A stretch of DNA of 64,000 bases from an uncultured SAR116 cluster alpha proteobacterium (GCA_902625215.1 CACOAO010000003.1:62001-126000); one strand, 5' to 3'. Positions 1 to 9,796 are shown, numbered from the stretch's first letter. A program made the numbers and translations. The notes: a model not told the origin generated them from the letters alone.

Positions 1-1
1 T

Positions 2-1438
2 GGAAATTTTCTTGATGTTATTGAGGTTGATGCTGCTAGTAGAACAGGTGTTGATGGCATTAGAGAAATAATTGACTCAGTTGTATATTCACCAAACAAT
101 GCAAGATACAAGGTTTACATTATTGATGAAGTTCACATGTTGTCAAACGCAGCATTTAATGCACTCTTGAAAACGCTTGAAGAACCACCACAAAATGTGA
201 AATTTATTTTTGCAACTACTGAAATAAAAAAAATACCTGCAACAATAATCTCAAGATGTCAGAAATTTGATCTTCAAAGAGTTGATTTAAAAACATTGTC
301 AAACCATTTAAAAAAAATTTGTCAAAATGAAAATATTTCTTTTGAGAATGGTTCTATATCGCATATTTGTAAAGCAAGTGAAGGATCTGTAAGAGATGCT
401 CTATCATTACTAGATCAAGCAGCATCTCTATGTAGTGACGATATTAAGGAACAAATAGTCTTGAATATGCTTGGACTGAATGGTTATGAAAAAAACATTG
501 AATTGTTTGAGCTATGTTTATCAAATCAATGTAGCAAAGCTTTAAAAGTTTATGATGAAATTTTACAAAATGGTGCACAACCACTTCAAATAATATCAAA
601 TCTATTAGAAATTAGTCACTTAGCGTCAAAAATGAATGTTATTAAATCAGACACTAATATGAGTGAGTACATACAGAAAAAAATTTCTGAAATTTCTGCA
701 AATGGTTTACCAAAACTTGTCAGATTATGGCAAATTTTAATTAAGAGTATTGAAGAATTAAAATATGCCCCCAATGAACAACAAGCAGGTTCAATGGCGA
801 TAATAAAATTATGCTATGGATCATCACTTCCGGATCCAAGTCAATTTTTAGAAAAGATATCAGAGCAAACTAATGCTCAATCAGAGAATAAACAAACTAA
901 AGTTTCTGAGACCCCAAACTTTCAAAAAAAAATAATTAAGGATAATATAACTTATTATAAAGAAGAGAAATCAAAGAATGGTCAAACTAAAATTTCTGAC
1001 GGATTACATTCTAAAGATAAATTAAGCAAAGAAATAACAATTAATAATGAAAAAAAATTAGAAAATTTCAAAAATCCTAAATCTTTTGAAGATATCTTAG
1101 ATTTACTTTTAAAAAACAGAGAGTCTCTGCTCCATGCTCAATTAATAAATAATGTTCATTTAATATCTTTTGAAGAACGTAGTATAAAGCTAAGATTAAA
1201 ATTCAAATCTGATAAAGAAATTCTACAAAACTTATCTTTCACTTTAGAAAAAATAACAAAAACTAAATGGAATGTTACCTATTCTGAAGAAGAGGGAGAA
1301 AAAACTATAGTTGAAAAACAAAATATTAAATTGAATGAGCAGAAAGAACAAATAAAAACAAATCCTTATTTTGCAGAAGTATTTAAACATTTCCCTCAGG
1401 CTGAGATAACTTCAATTGAAGATAAAAAATCAAATTAA
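2..1438 (+). CDS. dnaX: DNA polymerase III subunit gamma/tau (5' end outside window)
   Basis: This is the clamp-loader ATPase of DNA polymerase III. The reading frame is open from base 2, so the N-terminus with the Walker A loop lies outside the window and 478 residues remain. The visible part starts in the AAA+ domain: the EVDAASRTGVDGIRE segment, then Walker B as YIIDEVHML, the sensor I region (FIFATTE) and the arginine-finger SRC motif (TIISRCQKFDL). A lysine- and asparagine-rich linker follows (about residues 280-370 of the visible part), then a C-terminal tau-like domain. The ATG at 137 is internal and is not the start. recR follows after 20 bp, without the ybaB gene that usually sits between them. 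Confidence 0.95.
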   Translation, partial: GNFLDVIEVDAASRTGVDGIREIIDSVVYSPNNARYKVYIIDEVHMLSNAAFNALLKTLEEPPQNVKFIFATTEIKKIPATIISRCQKFDLQRVDLKTLSNHLKKICQNENISFENGSISHICKASEGSVRDALSLLDQAASLCSDDIKEQIVLNMLGLNGYEKNIELFELCLSNQCSKALKVYDEILQNGAQPLQIISNLLEISHLASKMNVIKSDTNMSEYIQKKISEISANGLPKLVRLWQILIKSIEELKYAPNEQQAGSMAIIKLCYGSSLPDPSQFLEKISEQTNAQSENKQTKVSETPNFQKKIIKDNITYYKEEKSKNGQTKISDGLHSKDKLSKEITINNEKKLENFKNPKSFEDILDLLLKNRESLLHAQLINNVHLISFEERSIKLRLKFKSDKEILQNLSFTLEKITKTKWNVTYSEEEGEKTIVEKQNIKLNEQKEQIKTNPYFAEVFKHFPQAEITSIEDKKSN

Positions 1439-1458
1439 ATAACATTTGGAAAATTAAA

Positions 1459-2052
1459 ATGTCTGAAAAATATTTAGAAAAACTAATAAAAAAAGTTTCA
1501 AAACTACCTGGTTTGGGGCCTAGATCATCCAGAAGGATTATTTTAAACTTATTAAAAGATAAAGAAAAATTATTATTACCACTTATTGAAGATTTGAACA
1601 CAGTAGCTAATAACATAAGAAATTGTGTTGAATGTGGTAATTTAGATGAAAATGAAATCTGTCAAATTTGTAAAGATTCTTCTAGGAATCAAAACTTGTT
1701 ATGCGTTGTTGAAAGTGTTGCAGATTTGTGGGCCTTAGAAAGATCAAATGTTTATAATGGTAAATATCACATATTAGGTGGTGTTTTGTCAGCAATAGAT
1801 GGCGTCAATCCAGAGCAACTTAATATTGCTTCTTTAGAAAAAAGATTAGAAAACAAATCTATTACAGAAATAATTATTGCAATCTCAGCCACACTTGACG
1901 GACAAACAACTGCACATTATTTAGCTGAAATACTGAGTAAATTTAACATTAGCATCACAAGATTAGCACATGGATTACCAGTAGGTGGAGAATTAGACTT
2001 TTTAGACGATGGAACAATTGCGCAAGCTTTAAAAGCTAGAAACAAATTATAA
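1459..2052 (+). CDS. recR: Recombination mediator protein RecR
   Basis: RecR acts with RecO and RecF to load RecA at single-stranded gaps. At 197 residues it has the usual length. It shows the N-terminal helix-hairpin-helix (LPGLGPRSSRRI), a four-cysteine zinc finger (CVECGNLDENEICQIC) and a Toprim domain with CVVES and LARG-type elements (TRLAHGLPVGGELDFLDDGT near the C-terminus). It is probably co-transcribed with dnaX 20 bp upstream. It converges with rmuC, and only one base separates the two stop codons. Function is assigned from these motifs, and no residue looks missing. Confidence 0.96.
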   Translation: MSEKYLEKLIKKVSKLPGLGPRSSRRIILNLLKDKEKLLLPLIEDLNTVANNIRNCVECGNLDENEICQICKDSSRNQNLLCVVESVADLWALERSNVYNGKYHILGGVLSAIDGVNPEQLNIASLEKRLENKSITEIIIAISATLDGQTTAHYLAEILSKFNISITRLAHGLPVGGELDFLDDGTIAQALKARNKL

Positions 2053-2053
2053 T

Positions 2054-3094
2054 TTATTCAGTCAATTTTTTTTGATCACTTACATCAATAGATGTTATTA
2101 GATTACCTCTATCTTCAATTTTTCTATGTGAAATCTTGATTTCATCTAAGTCTTTTCTTGCCAAGTCAAAGTGTTTATCAAGTTTTAAAATTCTATTAGC
2201 TAATAAATTTAAATCATTAGTTAACTTATCTACTTCAATTTGTATTTTTCCTGCTGTTTGACTCATCGTGGCATCTCTTAATATAGCCCTAACAGTATGC
2301 AAAAGAAGCATTAAATTATCAGGACCTGCCATATACACTTTCTTATTTCTACTTTCATTGACTAGTCTTGGAAATCTAATATTAATTTCTGAATAAATTG
2401 ATTCACTAGGAAGAAACATTATGGCTGAGTCTGCTGTTTCACCTGGTGAAATATATTTATCGGCAATATCTTTAATATGCTTTTGAACTGCATTATGAAA
2501 TGATTTTAAATTATCTTTTTTTTCTTGTTCATTTGAAGAATTTGCAAATTTTTTATAATCTTCTAGTGGAAATTTCGAATCTATACAAATTGAACCAGGT
2601 GGTTGCGGCATTTTTACAATGCAGTCAACTCTAGTATTAGATAGTAGTGTATATTGAAATTGGTATGCATTCTGAGGAAGTGAGTCTTTAACTATATTTT
2701 CAAGTTGAACCTCGCCAAAAGCTCCTCTGAGTTGTTTATTCGACAAAATATTTTGTAGGTCATTTACCTGAGTTGATAATGAATGAATATTCTCTTGTGC
2801 TCTATCAATAATTGCTAATCTCTCATGCATCTCCATGAGAGATTTTTGTGTATTTTGAGTTTGCTGTGTCAGACTATTACCAATAGAAGTCCCAAAGTTA
2901 CCCAATCTTTCTTCAATGCTAATATTTAATTGAGAAACTGCTCCTTTTAATTCTGTGATTTGGTTTAATTCATGATTTAAAGTTTTATTAAGATTTTTAT
3001 TTTTATTTTCAAAATATAATTTACATATTAAAAAAATTATGATTGAGAGTATAAATAAAGAAATGATAAATATAACTAAATATTTTAAATCCAT
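2054..3094 (-). CDS. rmuC: DNA recombination protein RmuC
   Basis: RmuC is a membrane-anchored, nuclease-related protein that limits inversions between short repeats; its biochemical activity is poorly defined. This 346-residue copy has one N-terminal membrane helix (about residues 5-25) and a coiled coil (about 30-125, rich in L, Q, N and E). The RmuC domain follows, with the conserved GAFGEVQLENIVKDSLP stretch, the acidic DSKFPLEDYKKF motif and the SAIMFLPSESIYSEI motif. That order matches the family. It sits between recR and def, as in many alphaproteobacteria. A start at 3094 places the membrane helix at the extreme N-terminus. Confidence 0.92.
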   Translation of the reverse strand: MDLKYLVIFIISLFILSIIIFLICKLYFENKNKNLNKTLNHELNQITELKGAVSQLNISIEERLGNFGTSIGNSLTQQTQNTQKSLMEMHERLAIIDRAQENIHSLSTQVNDLQNILSNKQLRGAFGEVQLENIVKDSLPQNAYQFQYTLLSNTRVDCIVKMPQPPGSICIDSKFPLEDYKKFANSSNEQEKKDNLKSFHNAVQKHIKDIADKYISPGETADSAIMFLPSESIYSEINIRFPRLVNESRNKKVYMAGPDNLMLLLHTVRAILRDATMSQTAGKIQIEVDKLTNDLNLLANRILKLDKHFDLARKDLDEIKISHRKIEDRGNLITSIDVSDQKKLTE

Positions 3095-3174
3095 TTTGTC
3101 TCCATATTAATATAATATAATATTACAAAATGTTTTTAAATTAACTAGCACAAAATACATAAGGATTCCGCTAA

Positions 3175-3741
3175 ATGAGCCTAAGAGAAATTATTAAAGT
3201 ACCTAATCCTTTTTTGAAAGTTACTGCTAAACCCGTAACAGTTATTGATGAAAATATTTTAACCATTCTAGATGACATGATGGAAACTATGTATCACGCA
3301 AATGGTATTGGTTTAGCCGCCACACAAATTGCAATTGATAAGAGATTAATTGTAATGGATTGTGGAAAAACAAAGTTTGAAACTCAAAATCTATCAGAGG
3401 AAGAATATAGTGAAAAAATAAAGGATGAACAATTTGAACCTTTTCCAATTAAAATGATTAACCCAGAAATAATAAGTTTAGGTAAAAATCTTGAAGAAAG
3501 GGAAGAGGGTTGCTTGTCCATACCTGGATATAATGCAAAAATCAAAAGACCATCATCCTTAAAAGTAAAATATATAGATGAAAATAAAAAAGATAAAATC
3601 ATTGATGCTGAGGGATTGTTAGCAACTTGCATTCAACATGAAATAGATCATTTAAATGGTATTCTTTTTATTGATCATCTATCAAAATTAAAAAGAGAAA
3701 TAATTCTTAAAAAAGCTATCAAAGAATACTCTAATAGTTAA
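3175..3741 (+). CDS. def: Peptide deformylase
   Basis: Peptide deformylase removes the formyl group from nascent N-terminal methionine. All three signature motifs are present: GIGLAATQ (44-51), EGCLS (111-115, metal ligand C113) and HEIDH (155-159, ligands H155 and H159, catalytic E156). The 188-residue protein is slightly long because a charged, E/K-rich insertion lies at about 64-90, ahead of the INPEI strand. fmt follows 23 bp downstream, the usual def-fmt pairing of opposite ends of the formyl-Met cycle. It is divergent from rmuC, with 80 bp between the two starts. Confidence 0.97.
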   Translation: MSLREIIKVPNPFLKVTAKPVTVIDENILTILDDMMETMYHANGIGLAATQIAIDKRLIVMDCGKTKFETQNLSEEEYSEKIKDEQFEPFPIKMINPEIISLGKNLEEREEGCLSIPGYNAKIKRPSSLKVKYIDENKKDKIIDAEGLLATCIQHEIDHLNGILFIDHLSKLKREIILKKAIKEYSNS

Positions 3742-3764
3742 AATGTTATGTGAACGAGGGTTAG

Positions 3765-4694
3765 TTGAATATAATATTTATGGGAACTCCAGATTTTGCT
3801 GTTCCAAGCCTTAGATTTATTGAGAAAAATTATAAAATAGTCGCTGTTTATTCACAACCTGCTCGCCCTAGTGGAAGAGGTATGAAAACAAAACTTTCAC
3901 CAGTTGAAAAAACTGCAAAAGAATTAAATTTAAAAACCATTACCCCTTCAATTTTAAAACAGGATGATGTGTTTCTTCAATTTAAAAAACTGAACCCAGA
4001 TTTAGTTGTAGTTGTTGCATATGGATTGCTTCTACCTGAAAAATTCTTGTTAACACCCAAATTTGGTTGCATTAATGGTCATGCTAGCCTTTTACCAAGG
4101 TGGCGTGGTGCTGCTCCAATACAAAGAGCTATAGAAGCAGGTGATCGTACAACTGGTTCATGTGTAATGTTAATGGAAAAGGGTATGGATACTGGACCAA
4201 TACTATCTTCAAAATCAATAAATATTCACAATAGTGATACTTCTAGAACTATACATGATAAACTATCTAATTTGACAGCTGAAATGCTTGTGAAGACTAT
4301 AAAAGAATATGTTGATGGGAAAGTTGTGCCAATTAAGCAAAAGGAGGCTGGTGTTAAATATGCAGAGAAAATTGTTAAAGATGAGGCTATTATTAACTGG
4401 AGTTTGCCCTCGATTAATATTTTTAATAAAGTAAGAGCCTTTGATCCTTTCCCAAGCACATACACATTTTTATCTGGTGTTAAAATTAAAATTGTTGAAA
4501 CCAAACTTTGTAAAGATAGTCATCAAATTGAACCAGGGACAATAATTGAATGTAACAACAAAATAATTGTAGCATGTGGTAACAAATCAACGTTAGAGAT
4601 TAAATATCTACAAAAATCTGGGAAAAACGTCATGTCTGTCAAAGATTTTCTAAATGGAACTAAAATAAGTATTGGTGAAAAATTTGGAAGTTAA
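3765..4694 (+). CDS. fmt: Methionyl-tRNA formyltransferase
   Basis: This enzyme transfers formyl from 10-formyl-tetrahydrofolate to Met-tRNA(fMet). The start is a TTG, giving MNIIFMGTPDFAVPSL, which lines up with the family N-terminus; no ATG lies nearer. Catalytic N104 and H106 are in INGHASLLPRWRGAAPIQ and D142 is in KGMDTGPIL. The C-terminal domain covers about residues 205-309. The length of 309 residues is normal. The 3' end overlaps truA by 23 bases in another frame, so the two are likely translationally linked. Confidence 0.96.
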   Translation: MNIIFMGTPDFAVPSLRFIEKNYKIVAVYSQPARPSGRGMKTKLSPVEKTAKELNLKTITPSILKQDDVFLQFKKLNPDLVVVVAYGLLLPEKFLLTPKFGCINGHASLLPRWRGAAPIQRAIEAGDRTTGSCVMLMEKGMDTGPILSSKSINIHNSDTSRTIHDKLSNLTAEMLVKTIKEYVDGKVVPIKQKEAGVKYAEKIVKDEAIINWSLPSINIFNKVRAFDPFPSTYTFLSGVKIKIVETKLCKDSHQIEPGTIIECNNKIIVACGNKSTLEIKYLQKSGKNVMSVKDFLNGTKISIGEKFGS

Positions 4695-5499
4695 TAAGAC
4701 TGTTAAATTTGCTTTACTAATTGAGTATGATGGCAGTAACTTGGTTGGCTGGCAAAAGCAAAACGAAGGAATTTCTGTTCAAGGAAGTTTAGAAGAAGCT
4801 GCTAAGAATATTTTTAATCAAGAATTGGAAATTCAAGGTTCTGGTAGAACTGATGCTGGAGTTCATGCCCTAGGACAAGTGGCTCATATAAATCTTCCAA
4901 AAAATCACAGATTAACAAATAAACATCCATTTTATATAATCTCTGCTTTCAACTCACATTTAAGGAAATCTAATATTAGAGTAGTTTCTACTAAACAAGT
5001 TGAACCAGAGTTTAACGCTAGGTTCAGTGCAACAAAACGTCATTATAAGTATAGAATTTTGTGTCGTGCCGCACCACCTGGTATTGAAAAAGGAAAAGTT
5101 TGGCATTCAAGGAAAAGATTAAATATTCGATTAATGGAAGAAGGAGCTAAACACTTAATTGGAGAGCATGATTTTACAAGTTTTAGAACTATTAACTGTC
5201 AAGCCAAATCTCCCATTAGAACATTAGACAAAATATCACTATCATGTGTAGGTGATGAAATTATAATAAATGTATCCGCAAAAAGTTTTTTACATAGTCA
5301 AGTAAGAATTATTGTAGGAACAATTTACAAAGTAGGTGACAAAACGTTAGAGCCTAAGAATATAAAAAATATTATTGAAGGCAAAGATAGAAGTCTCGCA
5401 GGGCCCACCGCTCCAGCAGAGGGTCTATATCTTGAAAAAGTAGAATATCCTAATAATTTACTAGATGACAAATGGCCAATAATTTATGAAAGCAATTAG
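4672..5499 (+). CDS. truA: tRNA pseudouridine(38-40) synthase TruA
   Basis: TruA makes pseudouridine at positions 38-40 of the tRNA anticodon arm. The catalytic aspartate is D61 in GSGRTDAGVHALGQ. The N-terminal IEYDGSNLVGWQKQ and the later FNARFSATKRHYKYRI and HDFTSF motifs are all present. The chosen start is a TTG inside fmt, and the GTG next to it (4675) is an alternative. A TTG at 4684 would also keep the first conserved strand. It ends 10 bp before a convergent membrane-protein gene. The order def-fmt-truA is common in alphaproteobacteria. Confidence 0.95.
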   Translation: MVKNLEVNKTVKFALLIEYDGSNLVGWQKQNEGISVQGSLEEAAKNIFNQELEIQGSGRTDAGVHALGQVAHINLPKNHRLTNKHPFYIISAFNSHLRKSNIRVVSTKQVEPEFNARFSATKRHYKYRILCRAAPPGIEKGKVWHSRKRLNIRLMEEGAKHLIGEHDFTSFRTINCQAKSPIRTLDKISLSCVGDEIIINVSAKSFLHSQVRIIVGTIYKVGDKTLEPKNIKNIIEGKDRSLAGPTAPAEGLYLEKVEYPNNLLDDKWPIIYESN

Positions 5500-5509
5500 T
5501 ATAATTGAA

Positions 5510-6106
5510 TCAAATTGTCATTGAAAGTGAACGTGAAAACATTCCTAAACTTGCTTCAATAATAACTGATAAAAAAATCATGCCAGTGGCTCCCCAACCA
5601 GTCAAACCAACTTCTTCTTTTCCAATGCGCCATAAAGAAAAAGTAACCCAAATTACAACCATAATACCAAAAAACACAAAAATTGATGGTGGTAAAATTA
5701 AACCTAATACAGCAAAACTTAACATTAAAATTGCCTGAAAAGATTGTATCCAGTTAAATGGTATAATAAATTTATAGAACTTATCACCCTTACCAATTTT
5801 TTCAAAAATTGTGTTAACTAGAATTGAAAACATACAAATGTCTATAATAGTAATTAAAAGTAATCTAGGCAAAACTCCGCTTTGAATATTACCTTCAATA
5901 TTAACTTTAATTCCGTATGAGGCTAAAATTGATATAACTGCATTTACAAAAAAAACTATCCAACAACTATCCCAAAAACCACTTAGATTTAAGTTGAATA
6001 ATTTGCTAGCGTTGCCTTTTTTTGACATGAATTGAAAAGCAGATAAAAACCCATCTTTAATCAAAAAAGGATTTGGAGGTAAATTAATCATTTTTTTCAA
6101 CTCCAA
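5510..6106 (-). CDS. Hypothetical membrane protein (last gene of the dap operon)
   Basis: This is an unrecognised 198-residue integral membrane protein. About four or five hydrophobic segments can be seen (around residues 48-68, 80-103, 118-138, 138-158 and 170-190). The N-terminal part (PPNPFLIKDGFLSAFQFM) is polar and probably cytoplasmic. The start overlaps the 3' end of dapE by 23 bases, so it is translated as part of the dap operon. Similar small membrane genes beside dapE occur in other alphaproteobacteria, which suggests a conserved but undefined role. No catalytic motif was seen. Confidence 0.8.
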   Translation of the reverse strand: MELKKMINLPPNPFLIKDGFLSAFQFMSKKGNASKLFNLNLSGFWDSCWIVFFVNAVISILASYGIKVNIEGNIQSGVLPRLLLITIIDICMFSILVNTIFEKIGKGDKFYKFIIPFNWIQSFQAILMLSFAVLGLILPPSIFVFFGIMVVIWVTFSLWRIGKEEVGLTGWGATGMIFLSVIIEASLGMFSRSLSMTI

Positions 6107-7250
6107 AATAATTATATAAAAATTTGTTGTAAATATTTGTTAACTTTATTATGTCTTCAACATCAACATTCTCATCTATTTTATGCATTGTTTTTCCTAC
6201 CAAACCAAACTCTATTACAGGACATAATTTTGTAATAAACCTTGCATCTGAAGTGCCACCACTAGTTGATTTTTGGGGATTAACATTTACGACTTTTGTA
6301 ATTGCATTTTGAAGTGTTGATTTAAGTTGTTCATCACTAGTAAGAAAAGGCTCAGCATTGCAAAAGTAATCGAACTCGTAGTTTTTAGTAACTACGTCAA
6401 ATTGGTTTTTTAACATTTTATTAAGCGAAGCAATAGAATGTAAGGTATTATATCTTATATTAAACCTTGCCTTTACCTCGCTTGGAATTACATTACTTGC
6501 GTCATTATTTACATCAATTGTAGTAATCATCACAGAACTGGGTTGAAATTCGTTAGTTCCGTCATCTAAATATACTTTTGAAAAAGGCTTTAACATTTTT
6601 AAAAGTAAATTTATTGGGTTTTCCGCTAAATCAGGATAACCAACATGACCTTGAATACCTTTTACAGTCAAAAATCCTGTAAAACTTCCTCTTCTACCAA
6701 TTTTAATTGTGTCACCCATTTGCTCTATATTAGTGGGCTCACCTACAATACAACCTGAAATCAATTCTGACTTGTTTATAAGCCATTCAACCACCTTCTT
6801 TGTACCGTTTATTGCCTTACCTTCTTCATCACTAGTTATTATAAAGGAAATACTGCCATAAGCTTCTAAATTTTTGTTTCTTTGCATAAACTCTGAAGCA
6901 GCAGCTATAAACGCTGCTATCCCAGATTTCATGTCTGCAGCGCCTCTTCCCCATATTTTTCCTTGTTTAATTTCTCCACCAAAAGGATTTATAGACCAAC
7001 TTTTTTCGTCACCAGTGGGAACTACATCTACATGACCAGCAAAACAAATATTTGGTTCTAAGGAACCAAGTCTTGCATATAAATTTTCAACCTTTTCATC
7101 ACCCTGTCCAAAGTCCAATTTTGTGCAGGTAAACCCCATAGGTTCTAAATATGAAATAATTAAGTCAATAGAACCTGCAGATGTTGGAGTTATACTTCTA
7201 CACTTAATTAAAGCTGAAGTTAACTCTACTGGGTTTAAAATATTAGACAT
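6084..7250 (-). CDS. dapE: Succinyl-diaminopimelate desuccinylase
   Basis: DapE hydrolyses N-succinyl-LL-diaminopimelate in lysine and meso-DAP (peptidoglycan) synthesis. It is an M20-type di-zinc hydrolase: H73 and D75 in GHVDVVP, D106 in GRGAADMKSG, and the catalytic E142 with ligand E143 in TSDEEG. The dimerisation (lid) domain covers roughly residues 185-295, and a C-terminal ligand histidine lies in GKTMHKIDE. The length of 388 residues is typical. It lies 12 bp downstream of dapD, so two consecutive steps of the succinylase branch are co-transcribed. Confidence 0.96.
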   Translation of the reverse strand: MSNILNPVELTSALIKCRSITPTSAGSIDLIISYLEPMGFTCTKLDFGQGDEKVENLYARLGSLEPNICFAGHVDVVPTGDEKSWSINPFGGEIKQGKIWGRGAADMKSGIAAFIAAASEFMQRNKNLEAYGSISFIITSDEEGKAINGTKKVVEWLINKSELISGCIVGEPTNIEQMGDTIKIGRRGSFTGFLTVKGIQGHVGYPDLAENPINLLLKMLKPFSKVYLDDGTNEFQPSSVMITTIDVNNDASNVIPSEVKARFNIRYNTLHSIASLNKMLKNQFDVVTKNYEFDYFCNAEPFLTSDEQLKSTLQNAITKVVNVNPQKSTSGGTSDARFITKLCPVIEFGLVGKTMHKIDENVDVEDIIKLTNIYNKFLYNYFGVEKND

Positions 7251-7262
7251 ATAAGGCCTTAA

Positions 7263-8126
7263 CTAATCTCTTAATAGTTCGTTTACTGATGTTTTTGAAC
7301 GTGTCTGAGCATCAACTTTTTTTACAATTACAGCACAATATAAACTTGGCCCTTGAGAGCCATCAGATAGTGGTTTTCCAGGTAGAGAACCCGGAACTAC
7401 AACAGAATATGCAGGTACTCTGCCTATATATATTTCGCCAGTATTTCTATCAATAATTTTAGTAGACGCACCAATAAACACTCCCATTGATAACACTGCT
7501 CCTGTTTCAACAACAACACCTTCTGCCACTTCAGATCTTGCTCCTATAAAACAATTATCCTCAATGATAACTGGTCCTGCTTGTAGAGGCTCTAAAACAC
7601 CTCCAATACCTGCACCACCAGAAATATGCACATTTTTACCAATCTGTGCACAAGATCCAACAGTAGCCCAAGTATCAATCATACTTCCACTATCAACATA
7701 GGCACCGATATTTACAAATGATGGCATTAATACAACACTAGGTGCAATATAAGCAGAATGCCTAACTATACTTCCAGGAACTGCTCTAAAACTACCTTTT
7801 TTGAACTCTTCTTTATCCCATCCTGAAAACTTAGAAGGTATCTTGTCCCACCAATTAGCTGGACCAGTATTTTGACTTTTTGGTCCACCAGAAATTATGT
7901 CCATATCATTTATCTTAAAAGATAATAACACAGCTTTTTTTAACCACTGATTTACCTGCCATTTACTATTTCCCAATGGTTCAGCAACTCTTAATTTTCC
8001 TTGATCTAAGTAATTTAAAGTAGTTTCAATAGAGTCTCTAATTTCACCAGTGGTATTTGGGTTAATATCTTCATTATTATCGAAAACTCTCTCTATAACT
8101 GATTTAATATTCTCTATTTCCATCAT
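7263..8126 (-). CDS. dapD: 2,3,4,5-tetrahydropyridine-2,6-dicarboxylate N-succinyltransferase
   Basis: DapD succinylates tetrahydrodipicolinate with succinyl-CoA, entering the branch completed by dapE just downstream. The C-terminal two thirds is a left-handed beta-helix of hexapeptide repeats (about residues 105-250: [41 protein letters not shown]). The N-terminal domain is helical, as in the family. Two ATG codons stand in tandem; the AAGGA ribosome site is 3 nt from the first and 6 nt from the second, so the second (8123) may be the real start. The 287-residue length is normal. Confidence 0.96.
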   Translation of the reverse strand: MMEIENIKSVIERVFDNNEDINPNTTGEIRDSIETTLNYLDQGKLRVAEPLGNSKWQVNQWLKKAVLLSFKINDMDIISGGPKSQNTGPANWWDKIPSKFSGWDKEEFKKGSFRAVPGSIVRHSAYIAPSVVLMPSFVNIGAYVDSGSMIDTWATVGSCAQIGKNVHISGGAGIGGVLEPLQAGPVIIEDNCFIGARSEVAEGVVVETGAVLSMGVFIGASTKIIDRNTGEIYIGRVPAYSVVVPGSLPGKPLSDGSQGPSLYCAVIVKKVDAQTRSKTSVNELLRD

Positions 8127-8156
8127 ATTTCCTTTAAATTAAAACTAATTATCCTT

Positions 8157-8858
8157 TTAAATTTCTAACATATTACTTAAAATAGATTTTAAGTCTGATC
8201 CAGTGAAATTAATATATTCTTTTAAAATATTAGCTTCTTTTCTATTAAAATCATTTTCTAGCCACACAGTACTCATTCCTAACTCACTTGCAGGTTTTAA
8301 ATTTTTAGCAGTATCTTCAAAAAAAATACTTTTTGAAATATTCATATCATTAAGACCAAGTTTTTTTTTCATCATTAGATAAGAATTAAGATCAGGTTTG
8401 GCTATATAGTTTGCATCTTTAATATCAAAAATAATTTCAAATTCTTCAAATATTCCCATTGATATTAATATATTTTTTGCATGCTTAAATGATGCATTAG
8501 TGTAGATTGATTTCTTGCCTTTAATTTTACCTAACAATGTTTTAAGAGCAACATCTTCATTCAATTCACTAAAGTCTACATCGTGCACAAATTCAAGAAA
8601 TGGCTCTGGGTCAATTTTTTTCTCGATCATTAAACCTCTTAAAGTTAAACCATATTTTTTATACATATTTCTTTGAAGAGTAAGAGCATCAATCTCATTT
8701 AAATCAAAAAAATCTTTAATGTAAACTGTCATTCTTGAAGATACTCTTCTGAACAAACCTAAATTAAAATCATAAATGGTGTTATCTAAATCAAAAATCC
8801 AATGATCAAATTTTTCATTAAAATCTCTGATATCAATATTATTCAAAAATGATTTCAT
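8157..8858 (-). CDS. HAD-family hydrolase, pyrimidine 5'-nucleotidase-like
   Basis: This is a haloacid-dehalogenase-fold phosphatase. Motif I is FDLDNTIYDF (about residues 23-32, nucleophile and acid aspartates both present), motif II is SIYTNAS, and the motif III lysine with the acidic motif IV are around IAKPDLNSY and FFEDTAKNL. The DLDNT(I/L)Y form together with the neighbouring argB/engB genes is typical of the pyrimidine 5'-nucleotidase subgroup found in this place in alphaproteobacteria. The substrate is inferred from the family only. It lies between dapD (30 bp) and argB (11 bp), in the same direction. Confidence 0.85.
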   Translation of the reverse strand: MKSFLNNIDIRDFNEKFDHWIFDLDNTIYDFNLGLFRRVSSRMTVYIKDFFDLNEIDALTLQRNMYKKYGLTLRGLMIEKKIDPEPFLEFVHDVDFSELNEDVALKTLLGKIKGKKSIYTNASFKHAKNILISMGIFEEFEIIFDIKDANYIAKPDLNSYLMMKKKLGLNDMNISKSIFFEDTAKNLKPASELGMSTVWLENDFNRKEANILKEYINFTGSDLKSILSNMLEI

Positions 8859-8869
8859 AAAAATAAAAA

Positions 8870-9796
8870 CTAATTAGAACTTTTTCTAATAATAGTTCCC
8901 ACGCCATGTTCTGTAAAAAGTTCTAATAATAAAGAATGAGGCATTCTTCCATCCATAATTACAGATGCCTCAGCACCACCTAAAACTGCGTCAATGCACG
9001 TTTTAATTTTAGGGATCATGCCACCAACTACAATTTTATTTTTTATTAGCTCTTGTGCTTCTGAAATTGTCAATTCTGGAATCAACTTTCCATTTTGGTC
9101 AAGAACTCCTTCAACATCAGTTAACATTATCATTCTAGAGGCTTTCATTGCAGCTGAAATAGAACCAGCTGCTGTATCGGCATTTATATTATAAGTTAAG
9201 CCGTCTTTTCCAATCCCAACAGGAGCAATTACTGGTATCATTTTTTCATTAATTAAAGCATGAATAACTTGAGGATCAATTTTATCTGGTTCACCTACAT
9301 AACCAAGATCAATTGCTTTTTCCACATTAGAGTCTGAGTTTTCGTCAACTTTAATTAGTCTTTTAGCTGTTATTAAATTTCCATCTTTACCAGAGATACC
9401 AACTGATTTTGCTCCAGAATTAGCAATTGCTGAAACTATTGACTTATTTGTTACTCCACTAAGAACCATTTCAACAACATCGATTGTTGCAGCATCAGTT
9501 ATTCGAAGTCCATTTATAAACTCAGTTTTTATTTGAAGCTTAGATAACATTTCACCTATTTGGGGTCCACCTCCATGCACTACAACTGGAAGCATCCCAA
9601 CTTGTTGTAATAAAACAATATCTTTTGCAAAGCTATTAACATATTCCTTTTTGCCCATCGCGTTTCCACCAAACTTTACAACAATAATCTTATTTGCATA
9701 GCGTTTCATGAAAGGTAGAGTTTCTGTTAGAAAATCAGCTTTTTTTAGCCATTCAGATTGAATTTTATCATTATTTTTTTTCAATGCATTAACCAC
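8870..9796 (-). CDS. argB: Acetylglutamate kinase
   Basis: ArgB phosphorylates N-acetyl-glutamate, the second step of arginine synthesis. Visible elements of the amino-acid kinase fold are the nucleotide-binding KFGGNAMG (about 41-48), VVHGGGPQIG (substrate loop), the N-acetylglutamate-binding NINADTAAG segment and the C-terminal GGMIPKI lysine region. The N-terminal helix (about residues 10-30) is of the type found in arginine-regulated hexameric enzymes, so feedback inhibition by arginine is possible. The protein has 308 residues. It lies in the engB-argB-HAD-dapD string on the minus strand. Confidence 0.96.
   Translation of the reverse strand: MVNALKKNNDKIQSEWLKKADFLTETLPFMKRYANKIIVVKFGGNAMGKKEYVNSFAKDIVLLQQVGMLPVVVHGGGPQIGEMLSKLQIKTEFINGLRITDAATIDVVEMVLSGVTNKSIVSAIANSGAKSVGISGKDGNLITAKRLIKVDENSDSNVEKAIDLGYVGEPDKIDPQVIHALINEKMIPVIAPVGIGKDGLTYNINADTAAGSISAAMKASRMIMLTDVEGVLDQNGKLIPELTISEAQELIKNKIVVGGMIPKIKTCIDAVLGGAEASVIMDGRMPHSLLLELFTEHGVGTIIRKSSN

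Noticed and set aside
5505-5738. Plus-strand open frame of 77 codons after truA
   Set aside because: It is antisense to the membrane protein gene of the dap operon, has a TTG start, and shows low-complexity composition.
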